A stretch of DNA of 64,000 nt from the NCBI RefSeq assembly GCF_009602705.1, contig NZ_VSWH01000001.1, positions 2,666,001-2,730,000 of the forward strand. The letters run 5' to 3'. Below the pieces are notes generated by a model, which worked only from the letters and a program-made list of their open reading frames with translations, did no database searches and was not told where the DNA came from. Shown here one piece after another: positions 46,747-53,206 of this stretch. This DNA is from Chryseobacterium vaccae. Its GTDB lineage: Bacteria > Bacteroidota > Bacteroidia > Flavobacteriales > Weeksellaceae. The translations under genes and the position numbers were made by a program. Position 1 is the stretch's first letter; each line of letters starts with the position of its first letter.

Positions 46747-47991
46747 TTAATAGAAGATTTTGGTTTGTATTAATTGATTGAGTTGTTCTGCAGACTGGAT
46801 GATCTCATTTTTCATATCATAGATCTGAAGGGCTGTCTCCCTGTAGCTGTCCATAAAGTCTGTAAACTCAATAAGGTTTACATTCCCTTTCCTGAAGTTT
46901 TTCATCATCCCGTCATACACTAGATCCATATTATTAAGATCTGTTGTTTTGATCTCTGCCAGCTGATCGTATTGGGTTTTCCATGTTTTATAAGCTGCCC
47001 GGACTTTTGTTTCAAGGTTTAATTTCTGATAGTCTGCATTTTTCTGATTCTGCTGAATGGCATAATTCGCTTTTTCAACATTTCCCTGATTGGCTCTCCA
47101 TAAAGGCAGCGGAATAGCCACCATAAGATTCACTTCATTTTTAAATGTTCCTCCGTTCTGGTCCCATCCGGCACCTACGTTCAGATCCGGAACATTCATA
47201 GATTTTTGCCACTGGGCGTATAATTTGCTGTTTTCTATTAATTTTAAATAATACTGATAGTCTGCATTGTTTTCCAGCGCTTTCTTTTTAAGTTCTTCAT
47301 CGTCACCAAAAGGCTGGGCAGCCAAAATATCCTTTGCTTCGGCATCGGAAATCCGGGGTTCAATATCTTCGGTAATCCCTGTCAGTAGTTTTAAGCTCTG
47401 TTCGAATTCAAGAATATTTTTATTAATTCCCAGCTTATCATTGTTCAGCTGGATCACAAGGCTCTGTAATCTTACTTCGTCTTTAAGGGAAACGTTTCCT
47501 TTTGCCGACTGTACGCGGTAGGCACTCAAAAGGTCATTCATATACCCTAATTGCTTATTGGTATTGTCAAGTTTAAGTTTTTCGTAGTAGAGATTGAAAT
47601 AAGCAGTACGTAGCTGGGCCCTTAAATCTACAAGCAATTGAGAAAACTGTAACTGGGCCAATTCTTTATTTGATTTTGCAAAAGCAATTTCATTCTTCTT
47701 TTTCCCGCCCATGTAAATCAATTGGGTAACCTGGGCTCCTTTTGCATGGCCTGCATCAAATACTTTATTTCCTTCGGGATTGTAAGCATTAATCTGGCCG
47801 CTGAGCTGAGGAAGCTCCCAGATTTTTGCCTGCAGAATATCTGCATCAGCCATGTTGATGTTGTATTGTTCTGCGAGAAGCTGTAGGTTATTGCTCTGAA
47901 ATGCTTCTTCACACTCCACAAGCGACAGCTCCCGCTGCTGCCCTGCCATGAATGAGGAAATGGCAATGAGCAGTCCGACAATCTTGTTCAT
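46747..47991 (-). CDS. TolC-family outer-membrane channel (CzcC-like)
   Basis: 414 residues. Signal peptide about 1-17, then two TolC-type coiled-coil repeats. Typical segments are LEVEEAFQSNN-like N-terminus (SLVECEEAFQSNNLQLLAEQ), NVSLKDEVRLQSLVIQLNND and the C-terminal GNVNLIEFTDFMDSYRETAL. It forms the trimeric outer-membrane exit duct of the efflux complex. It ends 2 bp before the adaptor gene, so those two are translationally close; a 122-bp gap separates it from the sensor kinase gene. Confidence 0.92.
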   Translation of the reverse strand: MNKIVGLLIAISSFMAGQQRELSLVECEEAFQSNNLQLLAEQYNINMADADILQAKIWELPQLSGQINAYNPEGNKVFDAGHAKGAQVTQLIYMGGKKKNEIAFAKSNKELAQLQFSQLLVDLRAQLRTAYFNLYYEKLKLDNTNKQLGYMNDLLSAYRVQSAKGNVSLKDEVRLQSLVIQLNNDKLGINKNILEFEQSLKLLTGITEDIEPRISDAEAKDILAAQPFGDDEELKKKALENNADYQYYLKLIENSKLYAQWQKSMNVPDLNVGAGWDQNGGTFKNEVNLMVAIPLPLWRANQGNVEKANYAIQQNQKNADYQKLNLETKVRAAYKTWKTQYDQLAEIKTTDLNNMDLVYDGMMKNFRKGNVNLIEFTDFMDSYRETALQIYDMKNEIIQSAEQLNQLIQTKIFY

Positions 47992-48113
47992 TCTTTCTAT
48001 TTATCAACAAAATTGCCTCTACAGGATTAAAATGCTCTTAAAGATTGCTTAAAAAAAAATTAAATTTTGCTTGGGTAAAAAAGTCTGTGGCTAAACGGAA
48101 TATTCCTGACAAT

Positions 48114-49478
48114 TTATTTATTGAAAATTATACTGAATTTATTAAGATTTTCAGATGGTGAAGAATATATGATCTGCGCACCATGATATTCAAGAATTCT
48201 TTTAACGATACGAAGCCCAAGGCCTGAGCCCGAAATATTCTGTGAATTGTTTCCTCTCATAAAAGCCTCAAAAAGCCTGGATTGCTCCTCCTCCGGAATC
48301 GTATTACCATGAGAAATAACATCTACCATAAGCTCTTCATTGGTTTCCGTAATGAGGACATCCATTTCTGCATCATCAGAATATACTGCGGCATTCTTAA
48401 ACAGATTAATAAAAACAATAACCAGCAACGACTGGATTCCATTGATGATAAGAAGACCATTTTCAGAAGTATCTTCAGAGATGAGAAAATCCATTTTAAG
48501 CGTTGGGTAACTTTTTTCAACGGCTTCAAAGGCTTCAAAGATCACTTCATCAATTCTTACTTCTTCATAAATACTCTGGATATTTTCTTTATCAAATTTT
48601 GTCAGCAGCAGCAAAGAGTTTGTAAGATCAGATAACTGATAAATATCGCGTTGGATTTGTTTTAAAGAGGATAGCGTTTTTGGGGAATGTTCTTCAAATT
48701 TGATCAGATTTTCCAACTGAAAGGCCATTCTTGTAATGGGAGTTCTGATCTCATGCGATGCACTGGCTGTAAAATCTTTCTGTGACTGAAAAACATCATC
48801 CAGCCTGCCAATCATGGTATTGAATGATTTTGCCAATACATTGATCTCATCATCAGACTGCCGGACAGGGATCTCTGTAGTCAGCTTATGAGCCGTCACT
48901 TCTGAAATTTCCTGGTTAAGATCTTCCAAAGGACGTAAAAATTTTCCCATGAAATAATAACTCAAAAAGCCGATAAGAAGCGTACTCATTACATAGGCTG
49001 TAATCAAAAGATATTTCAGGAATGCCAGCTTTGATTTGCCATTGGTATCAAAAGCACTGGTAAGAATATAATAATTTTCACCGTTGATATTGCGTAATGC
49101 CGCATAAATCTCGGGAACTGTTTTTTCTGTATAGATGATTTTCTTTTCATCTAATTCTTTAAGCAATGTATTATCCCAGGTTACGTTCCGGTCTTTGATT
49201 GTACTGTAAATAAGCTCTTTCTGAGCATTAAAAATTAAAATCGTTTCATTCAGAAGGATATTATCCGAATTTTCATTAAAAAAAACAGGGGCTTCTTCTT
49301 CAAAATCCTTAGACTTTGAAATAAAATGAGTGGTAAATTCCAGACGTTGCCTGAATCTTTCTTTGAATTCGTCTCTTCGAAAATCATTAAAGGACAGGTA
49401 AATCACCGCCATTACCATTGCAAAAAGCAGGGAAAAAGCGATGCTGAGCGTTAATGCTATCCTTCTTTTTAACGACAT
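48114..49478 (-). CDS. Sensor histidine kinase of the efflux operon
   Basis: 454 residues. Two transmembrane helices (about 12-30 and 150-170) flank a periplasmic sensor region, followed by a HAMP domain. The dimerisation/phosphorylation motif is FTASASHEIRTPI, with His near residue 240. The N-box is NLFKNAAVYSDD and the ATP lid SGSGLGLRIVKRI. It would phosphorylate the response regulator encoded 3 bp upstream. By context it senses periplasmic metal, as CzcS/CusS do; the sensor domain itself gives no specific ligand. Confidence 0.92.
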   Translation of the reverse strand: MSLKRRIALTLSIAFSLLFAMVMAVIYLSFNDFRRDEFKERFRQRLEFTTHFISKSKDFEEEAPVFFNENSDNILLNETILIFNAQKELIYSTIKDRNVTWDNTLLKELDEKKIIYTEKTVPEIYAALRNINGENYYILTSAFDTNGKSKLAFLKYLLITAYVMSTLLIGFLSYYFMGKFLRPLEDLNQEISEVTAHKLTTEIPVRQSDDEINVLAKSFNTMIGRLDDVFQSQKDFTASASHEIRTPITRMAFQLENLIKFEEHSPKTLSSLKQIQRDIYQLSDLTNSLLLLTKFDKENIQSIYEEVRIDEVIFEAFEAVEKSYPTLKMDFLISEDTSENGLLIINGIQSLLVIVFINLFKNAAVYSDDAEMDVLITETNEELMVDVISHGNTIPEEEQSRLFEAFMRGNNSQNISGSGLGLRIVKRILEYHGAQIIYSSPSENLNKFSIIFNK

Positions 49479-49481
49479 TTA

Positions 49482-50165
49482 TTATAACGGGCTTAAATAA
49501 TATCCAAATCCTGAACGGGTATGAATAAGTTTAATTTTAAAATCTTTATCAATCTTTTTCCGTAAAAAGTTAATATAAACCTCTACGGTGTTGGTATTCG
49601 TATTAAAGTTATGTTCCCATACATGTTCAGTGATCTGTTGCTTGGAAACGGTTCTCCCCTGTGCTTCGGCCAGATAAACCAGCAGCTGGAATTCTTTCAG
49701 GGTAAGGGCAATTTCATTCCCTGCACGGTAAACCTTCTGCTCAGTTTTATTAATGATCAGATCATCTACCCGAATAATATCCTGATCTGTGGTATCTGAC
49801 GGCGCTTTTCTTCTTAGAAGGGAGTTCATTCTCAGTAAAAGCTCTTCAAACTGGAACGGTTTTACGAGATAATCATCTGCAAGACGGGTAAAAGCATCCT
49901 TTTTATCGGAGATATCGCCATAAGCCGAAATAATAATGATAGGCGTATTCTTATCAAAGGAACGAATAGTCTGACAGACATCAAGTCCATTTATTTTAGG
50001 AACATTGATATCGAGCAGATATAGAGCATAGGTATTGTTCTTAATCTGGCGGAGAAAAGTTTCTCCGTCATAGATCTTATCACAGGTAAAATTATTTGAT
50101 TCTAAAAATCTGCAAAGCTCCGCAGAAAGAATAAGATCGTCTTCCAGTAAAAGAATATTCATCAA
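49482..50165 (-). CDS. OmpR/PhoB-family response regulator of the efflux operon
   Basis: 227 residues. Receiver domain with acidic pair ED at 8-9, phospho-acceptor Asp52 (LLDINVP) and Lys102 (LVKPF). C-terminal winged helix with VYINFLRKKIDKDF and a terminal HTRSGFGYYL hairpin. It starts 110 bp downstream of the proposed transcription gap after the tRNA cluster and leads an operon-like array with the kinase and CzcCBA genes. I do not see a clean TAnnTTTG box in its 50166-50384 upstream region. Confidence 0.93.
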   Translation of the reverse strand: MMNILLLEDDLILSAELCRFLESNNFTCDKIYDGETFLRQIKNNTYALYLLDINVPKINGLDVCQTIRSFDKNTPIIIISAYGDISDKKDAFTRLADDYLVKPFQFEELLLRMNSLLRRKAPSDTTDQDIIRVDDLIINKTEQKVYRAGNEIALTLKEFQLLVYLAEAQGRTVSKQQITEHVWEHNFNTNTNTVEVYINFLRKKIDKDFKIKLIHTRSGFGYYLSPL

Positions 50166-50384
50166 AATTTATTTTACACGAATTTAACGAAAATTTTATG
50201 GTCCCGGATCATCCATAAAAAATAGATAGACAGTTTTAATTAAATTTTAAGCTGTAAATGGAATAATACAGATTATAAACTCACAAAAGATAAAGGATCA
50301 GTTTCAAAATTTGGGAAGAATATTTTTTATTAATTTCTGGCTTGCAGGCATAAAAAAATCCCGAAAAAATCCGGGATGATAGTG

Positions 50385-50456
50385 AGCCAACTACGGGACT
50401 TGAACCCGTGACCTCTTCCTTACCAAGGAAGCACTCTACCGCTGAGCTAAGTCGGC
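50385..50456 (-). tRNA. tRNA-Thr (GGT)
   Basis: Acceptor arms GCCGACT/AGTTGGC pair; anticodon loop TTGGTAA gives GGT; T arm GGTTCAAGTCC. Last of the seven-tRNA array, equivalent to thrT of the E. coli thrU-tyrU-glyT-thrT-tufB cluster. Confidence 0.96.
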
Positions 50457-50498
50457 ATTGAACCAAAAAAATCACACTGATTAGCGTGATTTTCTTTG

Positions 50499-50571
50499 AG
50501 CGGAAGACGGGGGTCGAACCCGCGACATTCAGCTTGGAAGGCTGACGCTCTACCAACTGAGCTACTTCCGC
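50499..50571 (-). tRNA. tRNA-Gly (TCC), copy A
   Basis: Acceptor GCGGAAG/CTTCCGC; anticodon loop CTTCCAA gives TCC; T arm GGTTCGACCCC. Identical in sequence to copy B at 50925-50997. Confidence 0.96.
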
Positions 50572-50658
50572 AATTTTGTTTCCAAAACTATTGGTAAACG
50601 CTGTGCAAAACTAAGAAAAACTATTTAATCCTGCAACTTTTTTTTCTAATATAAAATG

Positions 50659-50739
50659 TGGGGAGAGCAGGATTCGAACCTACGAAGCCGAAGCAACTGA
50701 GTTACAGTCAGTCCCATTTAGCCACTCTGGAATCTCCCC
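50659..50739 (-). tRNA. tRNA-Tyr (GTA), copy A
   Basis: Acceptor GGGGAGA/TCTCCCC; anticodon loop CTGTAAC gives GTA; a long variable arm (81 nt in total) as expected for tRNA-Tyr. Identical to copy B. Confidence 0.96.
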
Positions 50740-50759
50740 AGATATTTTATATTAAATTG

Positions 50760-50833
50760 AGCCTCCAGAGGGATTCGAACCCACGACCCCGAGATTACAA
50801 ATCACGTGCTCTGGCCAACTGAGCTATGGAGGC
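50760..50833 (-). tRNA. tRNA-Thr (TGT), copy A
   Basis: Acceptor GCCTCCA/TGGAGGC; anticodon loop TTTGTAA gives TGT. It differs from copy B at the third acceptor pair: C-G here, T-A in copy B. Confidence 0.95.
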
Positions 50834-50924
50834 ATTTTAATATTTCGACTGAAAGCGGTGGAGAAACTCTACTCTACGCATTTCAGTAGTGAAAAAAAAA
50901 TCACCCTTTTTGAGTGATATTTTG

Positions 50925-50997
50925 AGCGGAAGACGGGGGTCGAACCCGCGACATTCAGCTTGGAAGGCTGACGCTCTACCAACTGAGCTACTTCCGC
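50925..50997 (-). tRNA. tRNA-Gly (TCC), copy B
   Basis: Same sequence as copy A; acceptor GCGGAAG, anticodon TCC. Confidence 0.96.
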
Positions 50998-51085
50998 AAT
51001 TTTGTTTCCAAAACTATTGGTAAACGCTGTGCAAAACTAAGAAAAACTATTTAATCCTGCAACTTTTTTTTTCTAATATAAAATG

Positions 51086-51166
51086 TGGGGAGAGCAGGAT
51101 TCGAACCTACGAAGCCGAAGCAACTGAGTTACAGTCAGTCCCATTTAGCCACTCTGGAATCTCCCC
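51086..51166 (-). tRNA. tRNA-Tyr (GTA), copy B
   Basis: Same sequence as copy A; acceptor GGGGAGA, anticodon GTA, long variable arm. Confidence 0.96.
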
Positions 51167-51186
51167 AGATATTTTATATTAAATTG

Positions 51187-51260
51187 AGCTTCCAGAGGGA
51201 TTCGAACCCACGACCCCGAGATTACAAATCACGTGCTCTGGCCAACTGAGCTATGGAAGC
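51187..51260 (-). tRNA. tRNA-Thr (TGT), copy B
   Basis: Acceptor GCTTCCA/TGGAAGC, anticodon TGT. First tRNA after the promoter. The T-A third pair replaces C-G of copy A, keeping the stem paired. Confidence 0.95.
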
Positions 51261-51308
51261 ATTTAATAAAAAAGAATTCAAAAGATCGCTGTTCCCTTTT
51301 TGCGAGTG

Positions 51309-51340
51309 CAAATATAGAACGGATTTTTTGAATTCTCAAA
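51309..51340 (-). promoter_or_regulatory. tRNA array promoter
   Basis: Minus strand: TTTG (51337-51340), 20 nt, TATATTTG (51309-51316), fitting the Bacteroidota consensus. Start site is expected about 45 nt before the first tRNA. Confidence 0.7.
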
Positions 51341-51370
51341 TTTTTCTATAACTTTTTTTAAACTTTTTTA

Positions 51371-51661
51371 CTACGCCATTTCTTTTTTCTTGATTAGTAG
51401 CTTTTTAGCAGTATCAACACAAAGGTCTAGACTTTCTTCAAAACTGGCAGATGTCTTTTTTACTACAATATCGTCTCCCGGAACCGCTAAAATAATTTCA
51501 GCTGTTTTATTCGCTTTATCGGCGTTATTTTCAACTTTCAGAAAAACCTTACACTCATGAATTTTATCATAGAAGGTATCTAATTTGCTTACTTTTTTGT
51601 CAATGTGTGATTCTAGTGGTTCGTGTGGAGTTAAACCAATTGATTGTACTGTGATCTTCAT
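51371..51661 (-). CDS. hpf: Ribosome hibernation-promoting factor (short HPF/RaiA type)
   Basis: 96 residues, one S30AE domain. Typical segments are IKITVQSIGL-like start, LESHIDKKVSKLDTFYDKI and the acidic/Val-rich strand EIILAVPGDDIVVKK. It binds the 30S decoding centre in slow-growing cells and inactivates ribosomes. Short form without the dimerisation tail of long HPF. Its start overlaps the stop of the recombinase gene by 4 bp. Confidence 0.93.
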   Translation of the reverse strand: MKITVQSIGLTPHEPLESHIDKKVSKLDTFYDKIHECKVFLKVENNADKANKTAEIILAVPGDDIVVKKTSASFEESLDLCVDTAKKLLIKKKEMA

Positions 51662-52545
51662 AATTCTTCTTTTTTAGACGCTCTAGGATGAGCCTGATTA
51701 AACACTTTTTTCAATTGTTCAATATTAGCATTCGTATAGACTTGAGTACTTGCAAGACTTGAATGCCCTAATATTTTCTTTACTTTGGAGATCTCCGCCC
51801 CATTATCCAGAACATGTGTAGCAAAACTATGCCGCAGGATATGAGGGCTTCTTTTTTCTTTTGTTGTTACAAGACTAAGGTACTTATTAACTACCACATA
51901 AACAAATTTTTCATTGAGTTTTTTACCCTTTTTATTGACAAAAAAATAGGTTTTATGTTCGTCCGTAGGTTTCCTTATTTCCAGATAACTTTCAAGCAGC
52001 TCCGAAAGGCCTTCGGAAATCGGAATAAATCTTTCTTTATTCCCTTTTCCTATTATTTTCAGTTCGTTTCCGCTTATATTAACATACTCAAACATCAGGC
52101 CACAAAGTTCTGCTTTCCGGATTCCGGTCTGATATAACACTTCCATAATACATCTTTCGAGAATATCATGTACTTCTATAAATATCCGGTCATTGAGATC
52201 CTGCATTTCCTCCTGTGACATAGGAATCTGTTTTTCAGCATAAAACTTCAGAGAAGACATCCCTTCTGCCGGAGAAATTTTAATTTCTCCTATTTTTAAA
52301 AGGAAAAGATAAAAACTTCGCAGAGATGATAATTTTCTGTTGATGCTTCTTTTTGAAATTCCATTTTCGCTTAATTCAATGATAAAATTCCGGATTACTT
52401 TTTTGTCAGCTTTGGAAATGTCATCTGAAGATTCTGTTCTGAGGAAGAAATAAGAAAAATCTTCAAGATCTTTTTTATAGCTTGTAATGGTATGAGGAGA
52501 ATACCTCTTCTCGAATTGTAAATATTCTAAAAACTTATATAGCAT
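51658..52545 (-). CDS. XerC/D-like tyrosine recombinase
   Basis: 295 residues, the usual Xer length. N-terminal core-binding SAM-like domain (1-100), then the catalytic domain with Arg143 (TGIRKAE), His235 and Arg238 (HILRHSF), His261 (LGHSS) and the nucleophile Tyr270 (TQVYTNA). This complete pentad indicates an active enzyme, probably the chromosome-dimer resolvase of flavobacteria that is regularly found between rpsU and hpf. It is unrelated to any visible mobile element here. Overlaps hpf by 4 bp. Confidence 0.92.
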   Translation of the reverse strand: MLYKFLEYLQFEKRYSPHTITSYKKDLEDFSYFFLRTESSDDISKADKKVIRNFIIELSENGISKRSINRKLSSLRSFYLFLLKIGEIKISPAEGMSSLKFYAEKQIPMSQEEMQDLNDRIFIEVHDILERCIMEVLYQTGIRKAELCGLMFEYVNISGNELKIIGKGNKERFIPISEGLSELLESYLEIRKPTDEHKTYFFVNKKGKKLNEKFVYVVVNKYLSLVTTKEKRSPHILRHSFATHVLDNGAEISKVKKILGHSSLASTQVYTNANIEQLKKVFNQAHPRASKKEEL

Positions 52546-52629
52546 TTACGTAGGGTATAAAAACAAAAATTCACCTCTCAAATATACGTATTTAAGAAGT
52601 GAATTAATGTATGCGATTTAAGAAAATTC

Positions 52630-52827
52630 TTAAGCCTGCTCTTCTTTGCTAAGATTTCTCTGCTTGTGAGCAGCTTTCAGTCTAGCTTGTCTTAAAGTTA
52701 CAGAAGGCTTAATAAACTGTTGTCTAGCTCTTAATTGACGAACTGTACCTGTTTTATCAAATTTTCTTTTATATTTTTTTAAAGCTCTGTCGATGGATTC
52801 ACCATCTTTTACTGGAATTATTAACAT
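52630..52827 (-). CDS. rpsU: 30S ribosomal protein S21
   Basis: 65 residues, basic, with the S21 pattern LIIPVKDGESIDRALKKYKR and RARQQFIKPSVTLRQARLKA. It binds the 30S platform near the anti-Shine-Dalgarno. First gene of the rpsU-xer-hpf group and preceded by a consensus promoter with a short 20-nt leader. Confidence 0.97.
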   Translation of the reverse strand: MLIIPVKDGESIDRALKKYKRKFDKTGTVRQLRARQQFIKPSVTLRQARLKAAHKQRNLSKEEQA

Positions 52828-52850
52828 ATTTTACATCTCATTTTGGATTG

Positions 52851-52881
52851 CAAAAGTAATATATTTTCATTAAACAACAAA
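52851..52881 (-). promoter_or_regulatory. rpsU promoter
   Basis: Minus strand: TTTG (52878-52881), 19 nt, TACTTTTG (52851-52858). Both the -7 box and spacing are identical to the rplK promoter at 28612-28642. Confidence 0.8.
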
Positions 52882-53044
52882 ATTATATCCAGTAAAAAAA
52901 GATAATGGGTTTTAATTTCAACTAAAAACATTATAAAAACAATAAATCAATATCCAAATCAATGAAATACATTTAATATTTAAAGTTAAATTATGAATTT
53001 ATTCAAAATAAAATAATAAAACATTAAGATAATCATATTTTGAT
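52882..53044. other. Gene-free AT-rich spacer
   Basis: The spacer between rpsU and the giant T9SS gene consists of A/T-rich sequence with no ORF, hairpin with T-run or repeat that I can support. Confidence 0.6.
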
Positions 53045-53052
53045 TAAATTTG
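53045..53052 (+). promoter_or_regulatory. -7 box for the giant T9SS gene
   Basis: TAAATTTG matches TAnnTTTG on the plus strand; the -33 box is weak. Transcription from here would give a leader of about 145 nt that includes the interrupted frame at 53083. Confidence 0.4.
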
Positions 53053-53082
53053 GATTTTTAAAAATAATAAAACAAAACAGCC

Positions 53083-53178
53083 ATGAAAAAATAATTACTC
53101 TTATTTATAACCTTCTTCCTCTCAACTCAGCTTTTTATTTTTTTACCCGCCCTAAGTAACAGCAGATTATATCAATAA
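53083..53178 (+). pseudogene. Signal-peptide remnant with in-frame stop
   Basis: ATG-AAA-AAA is followed directly by TAA, then the same frame continues as a hydrophobic stretch, LLLFITFFLSTQLFIF, before a second stop. It reads like a classic Bacteroidota signal peptide (MKK then hydrophobic core) killed at codon 4. Nothing of a mature protein follows. It could be a relict gene start or leader of the gene at 53207. Confidence 0.4.
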
Positions 53179-53206
53179 AAGTCATTTTAAAAAAACACTT
53201 CCAGAT

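Larger units (their letters stand above)
50495..50838 (-). repeat. tRNA Thr-Tyr-Gly tandem duplication, copy A
   Basis: About 344 bp nearly identical to 50921-51264 including spacers. The differences I see are one T in a poly-T tract and one compensated base pair in the Thr acceptor stem. Confidence 0.95.
50921..51264 (-). repeat. tRNA Thr-Tyr-Gly tandem duplication, copy B
   Basis: Promoter-proximal copy of the unit at 50495-50838, offset by 426-427 bp. The 82 bp between the two copies shows no gene. Confidence 0.95.

Noticed and set aside
50281..50556. A 91-codon minus-strand ORF across tRNA genes
   Set aside because: It is translated tRNA-Gly and tRNA-Thr sequence and not a protein.
51658..52545. 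The tyrosine recombinase as integrase of an integrative element
   Set aside because: It is in the conserved rpsU-xer-hpf context, there are no att-like direct repeats at the adjacent tRNAs apart from the tRNA duplication itself, and no phage or conjugation genes are nearby.
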